A stretch of DNA of 13,635 nt from Pedobacter sp. UBA1951 (GTDB lineage: Bacteria; Bacteroidota; Bacteroidia; Sphingobacteriales; Sphingobacteriaceae), in NCBI GenBank assembly GCA_002336465.1, contig DDEP01000056.1, forward strand, positions 1 to 13,635, read 5' to 3'. Positions within the stretch are counted from its first letter, which is position 1. Every line of letters starts with the position of its first letter. The notes beneath the pieces are model-generated. The model had not been told where the DNA came from and did no database searches. It saw only the letters and a program-made list of their open reading frames with translations. Of the stretch, positions 1 to 7,450 are shown in pieces. A program made the translations under genes and the position numbers.

Positions 1-253
1 GTGTTACTGTAAGGAAATCAGTACAATCTACTTTAAAAGCACTAAATATAAAACATTTATGGTATCACCTTGAACTTGGTTTCAGGGTCTTTGTATTTTC
101 TAATCAGAAGTACAGCATAACGATTAAGAATTCTCAAAAAAATATAAGCCTGATTTCTTGGTCTTTATGCCATTTTTCCCTATTTCATTTTTTACTGGTA
201 TGGAATTGGCTAATAACTTTCATCTAAATTACAAACACACAAAAAATAAGCAT
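1..253. other. Upstream region without a supported gene
   Basis: No convincing gene is seen here. All frames contain stops or read as low-complexity AT-rich sequence. The only coding-like trace is a minus-strand open stretch at 57-164 that ends in DPETKFKVIP and then TAA, with no ATG start (see findings). For the SIMPL gene that follows, no clean TAnnTTTG box is visible. The nearest match is TAACTTTC at 214-221, which has no convincing -33 partner, so I do not call a promoter. Confidence 0.4.
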
Positions 254-943
254 ATGAAAAAATTATTCACATTAGCTTTAGTATCATTATTAAGTATAAG
301 TGCTATGGCTCAACAAGCAGATCTAAGAAGAAAAATAAATGTTAGCGGTACAGCAGAAACAGAAGTTACTCCAGATATCATCTACATCAGTATATCACTT
401 AAAGAGTACTTAAAAGATAACCGTAAAAAAGTAGAGATCAGCGATCTTGAAAAACAGCTATACAATGCTGTAGAAAAAGCAGGTATCAGTAAAGAAAACT
501 TAACCATCAGCAATCTGAGCAGTTGGAACTATGCAACAGAGAAAAAGAAAAACCCTGATTTTCTGGCCAGTAAACAATATAGGTTAAAAGTTGCCGACCT
601 GAACAAGTTTAATCAAATCATTGATGCGATTGATGCTAAAGGAATTGCCAGCACCAATATAGACAGCTACGATTACAGCAAAATAGAAAGCCTAAAAAAA
701 GAACTAAAAATAAAAGCTTTACTATCTGCTAAAGAAAAAGCAACCTATATGGTAGAAGCTCTAGGAGATAAGTTAGGAAAAGCGCTTGAGATACAAGACA
801 GTGGAGATAATTTTGTTCAGCCTGTGTACAGAAATTATGCATTAAAATCGGCTGCAATGGATATGGGAGGTGCTGATCCCGAAATTGATTTTAAAAAGAT
901 AAAATTGAGTTTTAGCGTAAACGTAATCTTTGAAGTCATCTAA
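254..943 (+). CDS. Exported SIMPL-domain (DUF541) protein
   Basis: This is a 229-residue protein with a signal peptide (MKKLFTLALVSLLSISAMA, cut before QQ), so it is exported to the periplasm. The remainder fits the SIMPL/DUF541 family: an early 'INVSGTAETEVTPDIIYIS' segment (pattern G-x-A-E/x-V-x-P-D), a Lys/Glu-rich middle with 'KALLSAKEKATYMVEALG', and a C-terminal 'IKLSFSVNVIFEVI' strand. Family members are secreted or periplasmic and mostly of unclear function; some are linked to oxidative stress or to signalling complexes. I chose the ATG at 254, although the frame is open from an ATG at 158, because the extra 32 residues would bury the signal peptide and do not look like protein. The gene stands alone and is followed directly by a strong terminator. 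The family call is fairly sure; the specific role is unknown. Confidence 0.88.
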   Translation: MKKLFTLALVSLLSISAMAQQADLRRKINVSGTAETEVTPDIIYISISLKEYLKDNRKKVEISDLEKQLYNAVEKAGISKENLTISNLSSWNYATEKKKNPDFLASKQYRLKVADLNKFNQIIDAIDAKGIASTNIDSYDYSKIESLKKELKIKALLSAKEKATYMVEALGDKLGKALEIQDSGDNFVQPVYRNYALKSAAMDMGGADPEIDFKKIKLSFSVNVIFEVI

Positions 944-968
944 TTTTCAATAGTTTTTAAAATAATGG

Positions 969-1000
969 AAAGCTGCATAGAACATATATGCAGCTTTTTT
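969..1000 (+). terminator. Intrinsic terminator of the SIMPL gene
   Basis: A perfect 11-bp stem is formed by AAAGCTGCATA (969-979) and TATGCAGCTTT (987-997), with a 7-nt loop. It is followed by TTT, one G and TTTT. It lies 25 nt after the SIMPL stop codon and should isolate that gene from the small gene downstream. Confidence 0.85.
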
Positions 1001-1048
1001 GTTTTATTCATAATCCATTAAATAGTTAACTAAAATCAAGAAGTAAAT

Positions 1049-1360
1049 ATGAAAAAGTTAATTTGTTCTTTGATCTCAATGATAACCCTGTCATTAACGG
1101 TAAACACAGTTTTTGCCAGCGACAAACCTAAAGTCAACACGGAGCTCACTACCGAGCAAAAAGCTGAATTGGAAAGAATTACATCCAGAGTAGCTGAAAT
1201 TAAAGCAATGGATAAATCCAATTTAAGTAAAGATGAAAGAAAAGCATTGCGCAAGGAGCTTAAAGAAATGAAAAAGAAAGCAGCTGCAATGAGTGGAGGG
1301 GTTTATCTTTCTGTTGGTGCCATTATCATCATTATATTATTGTTGATCATTATCCTATAA
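1049..1360 (+). CDS. Small exported protein with charged helix and C-terminal membrane tail, function unknown
   Basis: This 103-residue protein has three visible parts. Residues 1-24 form a signal peptide (ends TVFAS). Residues 34-80 form a Lys/Glu-rich, probably coiled-coil helix (for example RKALRKELKEMKKK). Residues 85-103 are a purely hydrophobic segment, VYLSVGAIIIIILLLIIIL, which runs to the last residue. The likely topology is a periplasmic helix held by a C-terminal membrane anchor that has no cytoplasmic tail. I do not recognise a named family; short proteins of this general design are common in Bacteroidota, but I cannot assign a role. It has no Shine-Dalgarno, only an A-rich leader (AAGTAAAT). 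It sits alone between the SIMPL terminator and a terminator shared with convergent serS. The ordered signal-helix-tail architecture makes a chance ORF unlikely. Confidence 0.8.
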   Translation: MKKLICSLISMITLSLTVNTVFASDKPKVNTELTTEQKAELERITSRVAEIKAMDKSNLSKDERKALRKELKEMKKKAAAMSGGVYLSVGAIIIIILLLIIIL

Positions 1361-1386
1361 TAATATAATGGATGTAAAAATAAAAA

Positions 1387-1408
1387 AGCCGGAAAAACCG
1401 GCTCTTTT
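1387..1408. terminator. Bidirectional terminator between the small exported protein gene and serS
   Basis: The stem AGCCGG (1387-1392) and CCGGCT (1398-1403) encloses an AAAAA loop. On the + strand it is followed by CTTTTATTTTTT. On the - strand the outgoing sequence is TTTTTATTTTTA. It therefore suits termination of both convergent genes, at 27 nt past the + gene stop and about 27 nt past the serS stop. Confidence 0.85.
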
Positions 1409-1429
1409 ATTTTTTATAAACTTTATTTA

Positions 1430-2701
1430 CTAATCAATCCTATCAAATCCTGTATATTTAACCAAAGCTTCAGGTATTTTGATACCATCCTCAGTTTGGT
1501 AATTCTCCAAGATTGAAGCTACGATACGTGGAAGAGCCAAAGCACTTCCGTTTAAAGTATGCGCCAATTGCGTTTTACCTTCTTTACCTTTAAAACGAAG
1601 TTTTAAGCGGTTACTCTGATAAGTTTCAAAATTTGAAACAGAAGATACTTCTAACCAGCGTTGCTGAGCGGCGCTCCAAACTTCCATGTCATAAGTCATG
1701 GCCGACGTAAAGCCCATATCTCCACCGCATAAGCGTAAAACACGGTAGTGCAAACCCAGTTCCTGTAATAGAGATTGTACATATGTGTTCATCTCCTCAA
1801 GTGTATCATAAGATTTATCAGGATGTGTAATCTGCACCAATTCAACTTTATCGAACTGGTGTAAACGATTTAAGCCACGTACATGTGAGCCATAAGAACC
1901 TGCTTCACGTCTGAAACATGGTGTATAGCCGGTATTTTTAATCGGAAGTTCTTCTTCTTTTAAAATAACATCGCGGTACAAATTGGTTACCGGAACCTCC
2001 GCCGTAGGTATCAAGTATAGGTCATCAACCCCTACATGGTACATCTGTCCTTCTTTATCAGGCAATTGACCTGTGCCAAAACCAGAAGCTGCATTTACCA
2101 AATGAGGTACTTGCATTTCTCTATATCCCGCAGCAATAGCTTTATCTAAAAAGAAATTAATCAAGGCTCTTTGCAAACGGGCTCCTTTTCCTTTATATAC
2201 CGGAAAACCTGCTCCCGTAATCTTGGTTCCTAATTCAAAATCAATGATGTCATACTTGGCTGCTAGCTCCCAATGTGGTAAAGCATTTGCAGGAAGCTCA
2301 GAAGGTGCTCCGTGTGTTAACACCACTTCATTATCATCGGCAGATGTGCCTGCCTTAACTAAATGATAAGGTAAGTTTGGCAACTGCACAATTAAGTTAT
2401 GTTGCTGTTCTTCTAATGCATTTAGCTTTTCTGTAAGTTCTTTGATGTTGTCTTTATTGGCACTAGTTTGCTGCTTAATCGCTTCTGCTTCTTCCTTTTT
2501 ACCATTTCGCATCAACTCTCCTATCTGCTTGGCGGCTGCATTGGCCTCGGCGGACAGGTTATCCAACGAGTTCTGAGTTTGGCGACGCTCCTCATCTACC
2601 GAAATGATTTGATCTACCAATTCAAGTTGTTTGAAATTACGAACTCTTAATCGTTCTAAAACTTTCTCTCTGTTTTCGCGGATATAGTTAACTTGCAACA
2701 T
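1430..2701 (-). CDS. serS: Seryl-tRNA synthetase
   Basis: SerS charges tRNA-Ser with serine (class II aminoacyl-tRNA synthetase, cytoplasm). The 423-residue length matches bacterial SerRS. The N-terminal ~110 residues form the long antiparallel coiled-coil arm that binds the tRNA variable arm (from MLQVNYIRENREKVLERLRV, through Lys/Glu/Gln-rich heptads). The catalytic core follows, with 'PTAEVPVTNLYRD', motif 2 'CFRREAGSYG...RGLNRLHQFDKVE', the serine-site segment 'EVSSVSNFETYQSNRLKLR' and motif 3 'NGSALALPRIVASILENYQ'. All are intact. The ATG start at 2701 gives the canonical N-terminus and lies just after a -7-like box. The gene is monocistronic: it converges on the small exported protein gene and diverges from rsmI. 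Identification is certain. Confidence 0.98.
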   Translation of the reverse strand: MLQVNYIRENREKVLERLRVRNFKQLELVDQIISVDEERRQTQNSLDNLSAEANAAAKQIGELMRNGKKEEAEAIKQQTSANKDNIKELTEKLNALEEQQHNLIVQLPNLPYHLVKAGTSADDNEVVLTHGAPSELPANALPHWELAAKYDIIDFELGTKITGAGFPVYKGKGARLQRALINFFLDKAIAAGYREMQVPHLVNAASGFGTGQLPDKEGQMYHVGVDDLYLIPTAEVPVTNLYRDVILKEEELPIKNTGYTPCFRREAGSYGSHVRGLNRLHQFDKVELVQITHPDKSYDTLEEMNTYVQSLLQELGLHYRVLRLCGGDMGFTSAMTYDMEVWSAAQQRWLEVSSVSNFETYQSNRLKLRFKGKEGKTQLAHTLNGSALALPRIVASILENYQTEDGIKIPEALVKYTGFDRID

Positions 2702-2718
2702 TATTTATTATTTTTTTA

Positions 2719-2726
2719 CAAAGATA
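2719..2726 (-). promoter_or_regulatory. Putative -7 promoter box of serS
   Basis: On the minus strand this reads TATCTTTG, a full match to the Bacteroidota -7 consensus TAnnTTTG. It sits 17 nt before the serS ATG and implies a very short A-rich leader. A TTG at the expected -33 distance is not evident; the nearest is only 11 nt upstream. The promoter call therefore rests on one box. Confidence 0.45.
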
Positions 2727-2826
2727 AAATTGATTTACAATTATACGACTGAGGATTATAGATTTCATCATATTAACTTGATAACTTTACCCGTCGCTTC
2801 GTTGATCTTAGTTTAAAATCCAAAAT

Positions 2827-3546
2827 ATGAAAACAACCGGTAAGCTTTATCTTGTACCCACTCCAATCGGTAATCTGGAGGATATGACTTTTAGGGCTAT
2901 TAATGTTTTAAAAGAGGTTGATCTTATTTTAGCAGAAGATACGCGCACCAGTGCCCCATTGCTCAAACACTTTGGAATTGACAAAAAAGTTTATGCGCAT
3001 CATCAACACAACGAACATAAAGCCAGTACAGAAATCATTAAGTTCTTAGTGCAAGGGCAAAATATTGCTTTGATTTCTGATGCAGGCACCCCTGCGATAT
3101 CCGATCCGGGATTTTTCTTGGTTAGAGAAGCTTTAAAGCACGATATAGAAGTATGCTGCCTGCCCGGAGCAACAGCGTTTGTGCCTGCTTTAGTTAATTC
3201 AGGGCTTCCGAGCGACCAATTTGTTTTTGAAGGATTTCTCCCTGTAAAAAAAGGCAGGCAAACACGTTTAAAAAAACTGGCAGAAGAAGAACGTACCATG
3301 ATTCTTTATGAAAGTCCGCACAGGTTATTGAAAACGCTGGCCGAATTTGCTGAATTTTTTGGTGCCGAAAGACAAATATCGGTAAGCCGCGAGTTAAGCA
3401 AACTGTACGAAGAGAATGTACGTGGCACTGTTTTAGCTGTAAAATCACATTTTGAAAACAATATTTTAAAGGGAGAATTCGTAATTTGTGTTGCAGGAGC
3501 ATCCGAAACCCCAAAAGTTAAAGAGAAATTTTATAAAGAAAAATAA
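2827..3546 (+). CDS. rsmI: 16S rRNA (cytidine1402-2'-O)-methyltransferase
   Basis: RsmI uses S-adenosylmethionine to 2'-O-methylate C1402 of 16S rRNA in the ribosomal P-site. The protein is a tetrapyrrole-methylase-fold enzyme. It shows the N-terminal strand 'GKLYLVPTPIGNLEDMTFRA', then 'DLILAEDTRTS', the SAM-binding loop 'ISDAGTPAISDPG', 'CCLPGATAFVPALVNSGLPS' and 'EGFLPVKKGRQTRL'. At 239 residues it is shorter than the proteobacterial enzyme (about 286) and lacks the extra C-terminal region, which I take to be the usual short form rather than a truncation. The ATG at 2827 gives the expected start; there is no Shine-Dalgarno. The stop codon is 1 nt before the next ATG, so translation of the PH/SHOCT gene is probably coupled. 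Methylation of the same nucleotide's base needs RsmH, which is not in this window. Confidence 0.96.
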   Translation: MKTTGKLYLVPTPIGNLEDMTFRAINVLKEVDLILAEDTRTSAPLLKHFGIDKKVYAHHQHNEHKASTEIIKFLVQGQNIALISDAGTPAISDPGFFLVREALKHDIEVCCLPGATAFVPALVNSGLPSDQFVFEGFLPVKKGRQTRLKKLAEEERTMILYESPHRLLKTLAEFAEFFGAERQISVSRELSKLYEENVRGTVLAVKSHFENNILKGEFVICVAGASETPKVKEKFYKEK

Positions 3547-3547
3547 A

Positions 3548-4189
3548 ATGATAAACGTAGATAGGTTTTTAGCCGACGAACAGGACCCTAAGGCTGTAGA
3601 AAAAGTAATTGGCAAATTAAATGATTTATTAACCAGCGGAGAAGAGATTTTGTATTTGGCTGTACAAAAAAAACCTGCGGTTAATCTTTTGCCAGACTGC
3701 ATAGCCATTACCAATAAACGTATTTTTTACTGCGAACCGGGCAACTTGGGTTTAACCATGAATTTTAAAGACATTTCTTGGAAAAACATCAAGGAAGTAT
3801 CTTTTAAAGAAGGCTTGCTAGGCGCTAAGTTTATCTGCGTACCTACATCGGGCGAAAATATCGTTACAGAATTTATCCCCAAAGTACAGGCACGTAAACT
3901 ACACCAAGCGGCTAACGAACAGTTAGAGCAATACAAAGAAATGCTCCGTCAGCAAAAGTTGGAAGAAAACAGAGCTTCTGCTACCTCGTTTAGCATGCCT
4001 GCTTCTCAAAACATTATTGATATTCCCGTTGAAGAAGCTATCGTAATTCCTGAAACAACCAGCTCTACCCCTGAAACAGAAGATGAAACCACGTTGAAAT
4101 TAAGAAAATTAAAAACGCTCTACGATAAGCAACTCATCACCTTAGAGGAATATGAAAATAAAAAGGCTGCTATCTTAGACAGCATGTAA
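3548..4189 (+). CDS. PH-like plus SHOCT two-domain protein
   Basis: This 213-residue soluble protein has two recognisable parts. Residues ~30-120 resemble a bacterial PH domain (bPH/YvbH-like): 'GEEILYLAVQKKP', 'DCIAITNKRIFYCEPG', 'FKDISWKNIKEVSFKEGLLGAKF'. The 'ITNKRIF' followed by 'I.W..I..V' order is characteristic. A Gln/Glu/Ser/Thr/Pro-rich linker (~130-180) leads to a C-terminal SHOCT domain, 'LRKLKTLYDKQLITLEEYENKKAAIL', the short helical motif often fused to other modules. No signal peptide or TM is seen. The function is unknown; both domains suggest binding or assembly roles. The start is the ATG at 3548, 1 nt after the rsmI stop. The open frame reaches back to an ATG at 3488, but that would overlap rsmI by 59 nt with a Lys-rich leader that does not fit the domain. 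Confidence 0.88.
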   Translation: MINVDRFLADEQDPKAVEKVIGKLNDLLTSGEEILYLAVQKKPAVNLLPDCIAITNKRIFYCEPGNLGLTMNFKDISWKNIKEVSFKEGLLGAKFICVPTSGENIVTEFIPKVQARKLHQAANEQLEQYKEMLRQQKLEENRASATSFSMPASQNIIDIPVEEAIVIPETTSSTPETEDETTLKLRKLKTLYDKQLITLEEYENKKAAILDSM

Positions 4190-4247
4190 CCTTTTTTTCT
4201 GTTCATATTGATAACCTACATACCGTAAAACAGGATTTAACATATTA

Positions 4248-5876
4248 ATGAGCTTCAAAGAAAACTATTTACCTGCCCTGCTCAGTGCTTTTTTAATGTG
4301 GCTGGCTTGGCCTCCGCATCCTTATTTAGCCCCTTTGCTATTAGTTGGGCTACTGCCTCTTTTCATTGCATTGCATAAAATCATTACAACGAGCAATACC
4401 AAAACAGGTAAAAAAGTATTTTTAACCGCTGGTTTAGCTTTTTTGGTTTGGAATACAGCTTCTATCTATTGGGTTTTTAATGCAATAAACGCTGTAAATA
4501 CAGGTGTTGCCGGAACAGTGGTTTCTTTCTTGGTTTCGCTTATTCCTTACGGGCTAGGTGCTTTTTTAATGACTTCTGCTTTTTGGTTCGCTTATCGCTT
4601 ATATAGATATACCAACTGGATTATCGCCTCCATAGGCTTGATATCATTTTATATCTGCATGGAGTTTTTACACCAAAGCTGGGATCTTGCTTTTCCTTGG
4701 ATGACTTTAGGCAACGGTTTTGCTGCTATGCATCAATTGGCTCAATGGTATGAATATACGGGTGTGTATGGTGGTTCTTTATGGATATTACTTAGCAATA
4801 TTCTAGTTTTTGCGGCCTACCGGCAATTTAAAAGCAGCAAGAAATTCTCATTAAGCATGGCATGGTTGGCATGGGTTCTCGTACCTGTAGGTTTATCCAT
4901 CTATATGTACAAGAGCTATAAAGAAAAATCTGTACCTGTAAATGTGGTGGTGGTACAGCCCAACATAGATCCTTATGAAAAGTATGGATCAGTATCTGCC
5001 GGAGAACAGCTACGCATTTTAACGCATCTTTCAGATTCTGTTGGACAGGTAAATACCGAATATTTTATATGGCCTGAAACGGCTGTACCTAATTACGCAG
5101 ATGAAGATCGTATACGCACGAACAGCGATTTTTTATTTATCCAAGATTTCCTCAAAAAGTATAAGAATGGTACGGTAGTTACAGGTATAGAAAGTGTGAA
5201 ACTCTACAACGATAAAAAAACACTTTCGGCCAAAGTAAATCCCAATGGTGGTTTCTATGACAATTACAATGCGGCCATGCAGGTAGAGAATTCTGCCAGT
5301 GTAGCTTTTTACCATAAATCTAAATTGGTTCCTGGTGTAGAGAAAATGCCTTTCCCTAAAGTATTCGCTTTTTTAGGCCCTGTGTTTGAAAAGTTGGGCG
5401 GAAGCGTTTCGGGTTGGGGATGGCAGGAAGAACCCGGTGTATTTTATAGTTATAGCGGTATTGGGGTTGCTCCTGTAATCTGTTATGAAACTTTATGGGG
5501 TAACTGGATTGGAGATGCTGTAAAAAATGGTGCTCAGTTTATTGCCATTATAACCAACGATGGTTGGTGGGGTAACACCAGCGGCAAAGACCAGCATTTT
5601 CAATATGCAAAATTAAGAGCTATCGAAACCCGCAGGTATGTAGCTCGCTCTGCCAATACCGGAATATCAGGGTTTATCAATCAACGTGGCGATGTACTTA
5701 AACAAAGTACTTGGTGGACAAGAACGGCATTGAAAGAGAATATCAACCTGAATGATAATCTTACTTTTTATGTAAAAAATGGCGATTTAATCGCTAAGTT
5801 ATGTATTGGATTCGCGGCGATTGCGGCAATAGTTATTTTATTTAAAAAATGGACAAAAAAGTATTTCTCTTCCTAA
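4248..5876 (+). CDS. lnt: Apolipoprotein N-acyltransferase
   Basis: Lnt transfers an acyl chain from a phospholipid to the amino group of the diacylglyceryl-cysteine of lipoproteins, the last maturation step, in the inner membrane with its active site facing the periplasm. The 542 residues hold about seven hydrophobic segments in the first ~225 residues, a nitrilase-like (CN hydrolase) domain at ~230-505, and a final TM ('LCIGFAAIAAIVILF'). The Glu-Lys-Cys triad is visible: E277 (IWPETAVPN), K357 (YHKSKLVPG) and C412 (PVICYETLWG). C412 is followed by Tyr-Glu, as in the E. coli enzyme. The loop after the lysine reads LVPGVEKMPF instead of the proteobacterial LVPFGEYVP, which I regard as lineage style. 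It lies 58 nt after the PH/SHOCT gene and overlaps the next gene by 28 nt. Identification is strong. Confidence 0.96.
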   Translation: MSFKENYLPALLSAFLMWLAWPPHPYLAPLLLVGLLPLFIALHKIITTSNTKTGKKVFLTAGLAFLVWNTASIYWVFNAINAVNTGVAGTVVSFLVSLIPYGLGAFLMTSAFWFAYRLYRYTNWIIASIGLISFYICMEFLHQSWDLAFPWMTLGNGFAAMHQLAQWYEYTGVYGGSLWILLSNILVFAAYRQFKSSKKFSLSMAWLAWVLVPVGLSIYMYKSYKEKSVPVNVVVVQPNIDPYEKYGSVSAGEQLRILTHLSDSVGQVNTEYFIWPETAVPNYADEDRIRTNSDFLFIQDFLKKYKNGTVVTGIESVKLYNDKKTLSAKVNPNGGFYDNYNAAMQVENSASVAFYHKSKLVPGVEKMPFPKVFAFLGPVFEKLGGSVSGWGWQEEPGVFYSYSGIGVAPVICYETLWGNWIGDAVKNGAQFIAIITNDGWWGNTSGKDQHFQYAKLRAIETRRYVARSANTGISGFINQRGDVLKQSTWWTRTALKENINLNDNLTFYVKNGDLIAKLCIGFAAIAAIVILFKKWTKKYFSS

Positions 5877-6355
5877 TTTTATTCTTCTCTACTGCAAGCT
5901 TATGTTACTCACAATCGTATTTAGATAGCTTAAGTAGTCAAAGTAACCGAATGGTAAAAGCATTTATAAATAAAGATTATAACACTTTGTTGCGTTATAC
6001 CCATCCTAATATTATTAAAATTGCTGGCGGAAAAACCAAAATAATACAATTGATATCAAAAGAATTAAGCACAATAGAGAACGACGGTTTCAAATTCACA
6101 AAAGTTGTTGTAGATAAACCTTTGCAGGTTATAAAATCAGAAAAAAATTATCAAGCTATCTTACCGCAAACTATTGTTTTAACCAAATTTAACAACAATG
6201 CAGGTAGTACTTCGCATTTATGGGCTATAAGCTATAACCAAGGAAAAACTTGGTTCTTCTCAGATGCAAATACACGCCCAAGAAAACAGTTAGAAGCACT
6301 TTTCCCTGAAATGGACAAAAAGTTAAACATACCTCCAAAAACCAATAATTATTAA
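5849..6355 (+). CDS. Exported protein between lnt and lspA, possibly NTF2-like, function unknown
   Basis: This 168-residue protein begins with a signal peptide (KKVFLFLILFFSTASLCYSQ; likely cut before Gln22). Cys19 lacks a proper lipobox, so signal peptidase I is more likely than II. The mature part starts with a helix, 'SNRMVKAFINKDYNTLLRYTHP', followed by alternating strands ending 'HLWAISYNQGKTWFFSDAN'. This order (helix with 'F...DY..L..Y.HP', then a sheet) resembles NTF2-like/SnoaL-fold proteins, but that is only a fold guess. The ATG at 5849 lies inside the end of lnt (28-nt overlap), and lspA starts 4 nt after its stop. It is thus co-transcribed and probably translationally coupled with two lipoprotein-maturation enzymes. 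A role in envelope or lipoprotein biology is an inference from position only. Confidence 0.78.
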   Translation: MDKKVFLFLILFFSTASLCYSQSYLDSLSSQSNRMVKAFINKDYNTLLRYTHPNIIKIAGGKTKIIQLISKELSTIENDGFKFTKVVVDKPLQVIKSEKNYQAILPQTIVLTKFNNNAGSTSHLWAISYNQGKTWFFSDANTRPRKQLEALFPEMDKKLNIPPKTNNY

Positions 6356-6359
6356 TTCA

Positions 6360-6872
6360 ATGCCTAACCAATTTAAGCCAATAAAATTCACCTTTCTTTT
6401 ACTTATTGTTGTGCTCAATTTGGGCTGCGATCAGGTATCTAAAATTGTTGTACGTAAAAACATGGATACCTACCAACAAATTACCCTGATCAAAGACAGG
6501 TTTATTTTAACCAAGGTTGAAAATACAGGTGCTTTTTTAAGTGCCGGAAGCGGCCTGCCTGATTTTGTACGTATTGCCTTACTTACTGTATTACCTATTG
6601 CTATTCTTTTGTATGGATTGTATTTCTTGTTTACAAAAAAGAAACTATCTAGGCTAATGCAAATTGGACTATGCTTTTTAATAGGTGGAGGTATTGGTAA
6701 TGTATTCGATAGGATTATTTACGGCTCGGTTACAGATTTTATGCACATGGACTTTGTCCTGTTTAGAACAGGTATCTTTAATATGGCCGATGTTTCTATC
6801 ATGACAGGCATAGGGTTGCTGCTTTTAGATACCCTTTTAAAATCTAAAACAACAACCCCTGCTCAAGCTTAA
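6360..6872 (+). CDS. lspA: Lipoprotein signal peptidase (signal peptidase II)
   Basis: LspA is an inner-membrane aspartyl protease that removes the signal peptide of prolipoproteins after diacylglyceryl transfer to Cys. The 170 residues show four hydrophobic segments and both catalytic blocks: 'GGGIGNVFDRIIYGSVTDFM' with D117, and 'FNMADVSIMTGIGLLLLD' with D144. The early motif 'DQVSKIVVRKNM' matches the conserved D-x-x-[ST]-K of the family, and 'VENTGAFLS' matches the N-x-G-[AS] motif. All are intact. It is the last gene of the + strand run that also contains lnt. No hairpin terminator follows. Its stop codon shares TTAA with the stop of the convergent lipoprotein gene, so transcripts from the two strands may run into each other. 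Confidence 0.97.
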   Translation: MPNQFKPIKFTFLLLIVVLNLGCDQVSKIVVRKNMDTYQQITLIKDRFILTKVENTGAFLSAGSGLPDFVRIALLTVLPIAILLYGLYFLFTKKKLSRLMQIGLCFLIGGGIGNVFDRIIYGSVTDFMHMDFVLFRTGIFNMADVSIMTGIGLLLLDTLLKSKTTTPAQA

Positions 6873-7450
6873 TTTAATTTTTTAAAGATATTGTTGATCA
6901 CATCAGGAATATCTTCTATTGCTTTTTGAGGATTATTTACTTCTCCCTCTGCCCAACCACGCCAGATCAGTTTAGAAGTTTTCCTATCTATAATATCTAT
7001 TACGATACTGCCTTCTTTAACCTGCATTTTTTGTGCTCTCGTACCCACATAAACAGGTAAAGGATCTACATACACATAATAATAACGCGGTCTGCCTTGG
7101 TAATAAGTTACGCGAGGCAACAGTCTTGCAGGTGGATTATAATAAACAGGTTCGTGCATAGTTCTGGTTTCTTTGTTTACAGTAACCGTGTATTTAATTA
7201 GCAGATCAGGTTTATCATGATCTAAAACAAAGCCTCGTTTGTCTAGTTCAGCACTGGCAGCCTGTACAATTTTATCTGTTGCAATATCATTGTTATATGC
7301 CGATGTTGTCTTACTCTGCGTTTCAGGTATCCAAGCGTAAGTCTTGTAATTAGCATTACTCACAGCATGATTCGAAAGTGAATAATATTCATAACTTGAG
7401 CAGGAAGTCAACCCGACAGCCAAACCCAAAAATAGCAACAACCTTTTCAT
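6869..7450 (-). CDS. DUF4136 family lipoprotein
   Basis: This 193-residue lipoprotein has a type II signal peptide (MKRLLLFLGLAVGLTSC) with lipobox L14-T15-S16-C17. It is therefore a predicted substrate for the LspA and Lnt encoded next to it. The mature part fits DUF4136: 'NYKTYAWIPETQ' near the start, 'IVQAASAELDKRGFVLDHDKPDLLIKYTVTV' in the middle, and 'EGSIVIDIIDRKTSKLIWRGWAEGEVN' followed by 'AIEDIPDVINNIFKKL' at the end. DUF4136 proteins are envelope lipoproteins without a settled biochemical role. A Tyr/Pro-rich insert ('YYQGRPRYYYVYVDPLPVYVG') lies in the middle. The residue after Cys is Ser, so nothing marks it for inner-membrane retention by the E. coli rule, which may not apply in this phylum. 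The upstream 186-nt gap separates it from the divergent repeat-protein gene; no clear TAnnTTTG box is seen. Confidence 0.9.
   Translation of the reverse strand: MKRLLLFLGLAVGLTSCSSYEYYSLSNHAVSNANYKTYAWIPETQSKTTSAYNNDIATDKIVQAASAELDKRGFVLDHDKPDLLIKYTVTVNKETRTMHEPVYYNPPARLLPRVTYYQGRPRYYYVYVDPLPVYVGTRAQKMQVKEGSIVIDIIDRKTSKLIWRGWAEGEVNNPQKAIEDIPDVINNIFKKLN

Noticed and set aside
158..253. N-terminal extension of the SIMPL gene to an ATG at 158
   Set aside because: The added residues are unlike protein and would place a classic signal peptide 32 residues inside the chain. The ATG at 254 gives a normal exported protein.
2782..2789. TAACTTTA as a -7 box for rsmI
   Set aside because: It lacks the final G, and no TTG lies at a suitable -33 distance.
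3488..3547. Upstream start for the PH/SHOCT gene at 3488
   Set aside because: It would overlap rsmI by 59 nt with a Lys/Pro-rich leader. The ATG at 3548, 1 nt after the rsmI stop, fits the domain and the coupling.
4199..4236. CTGTT / AACAG pairing in the 58-nt gap before lnt, possible terminator
   Set aside because: A 5-bp stem with a loop over 20 nt and no U-tract after it.
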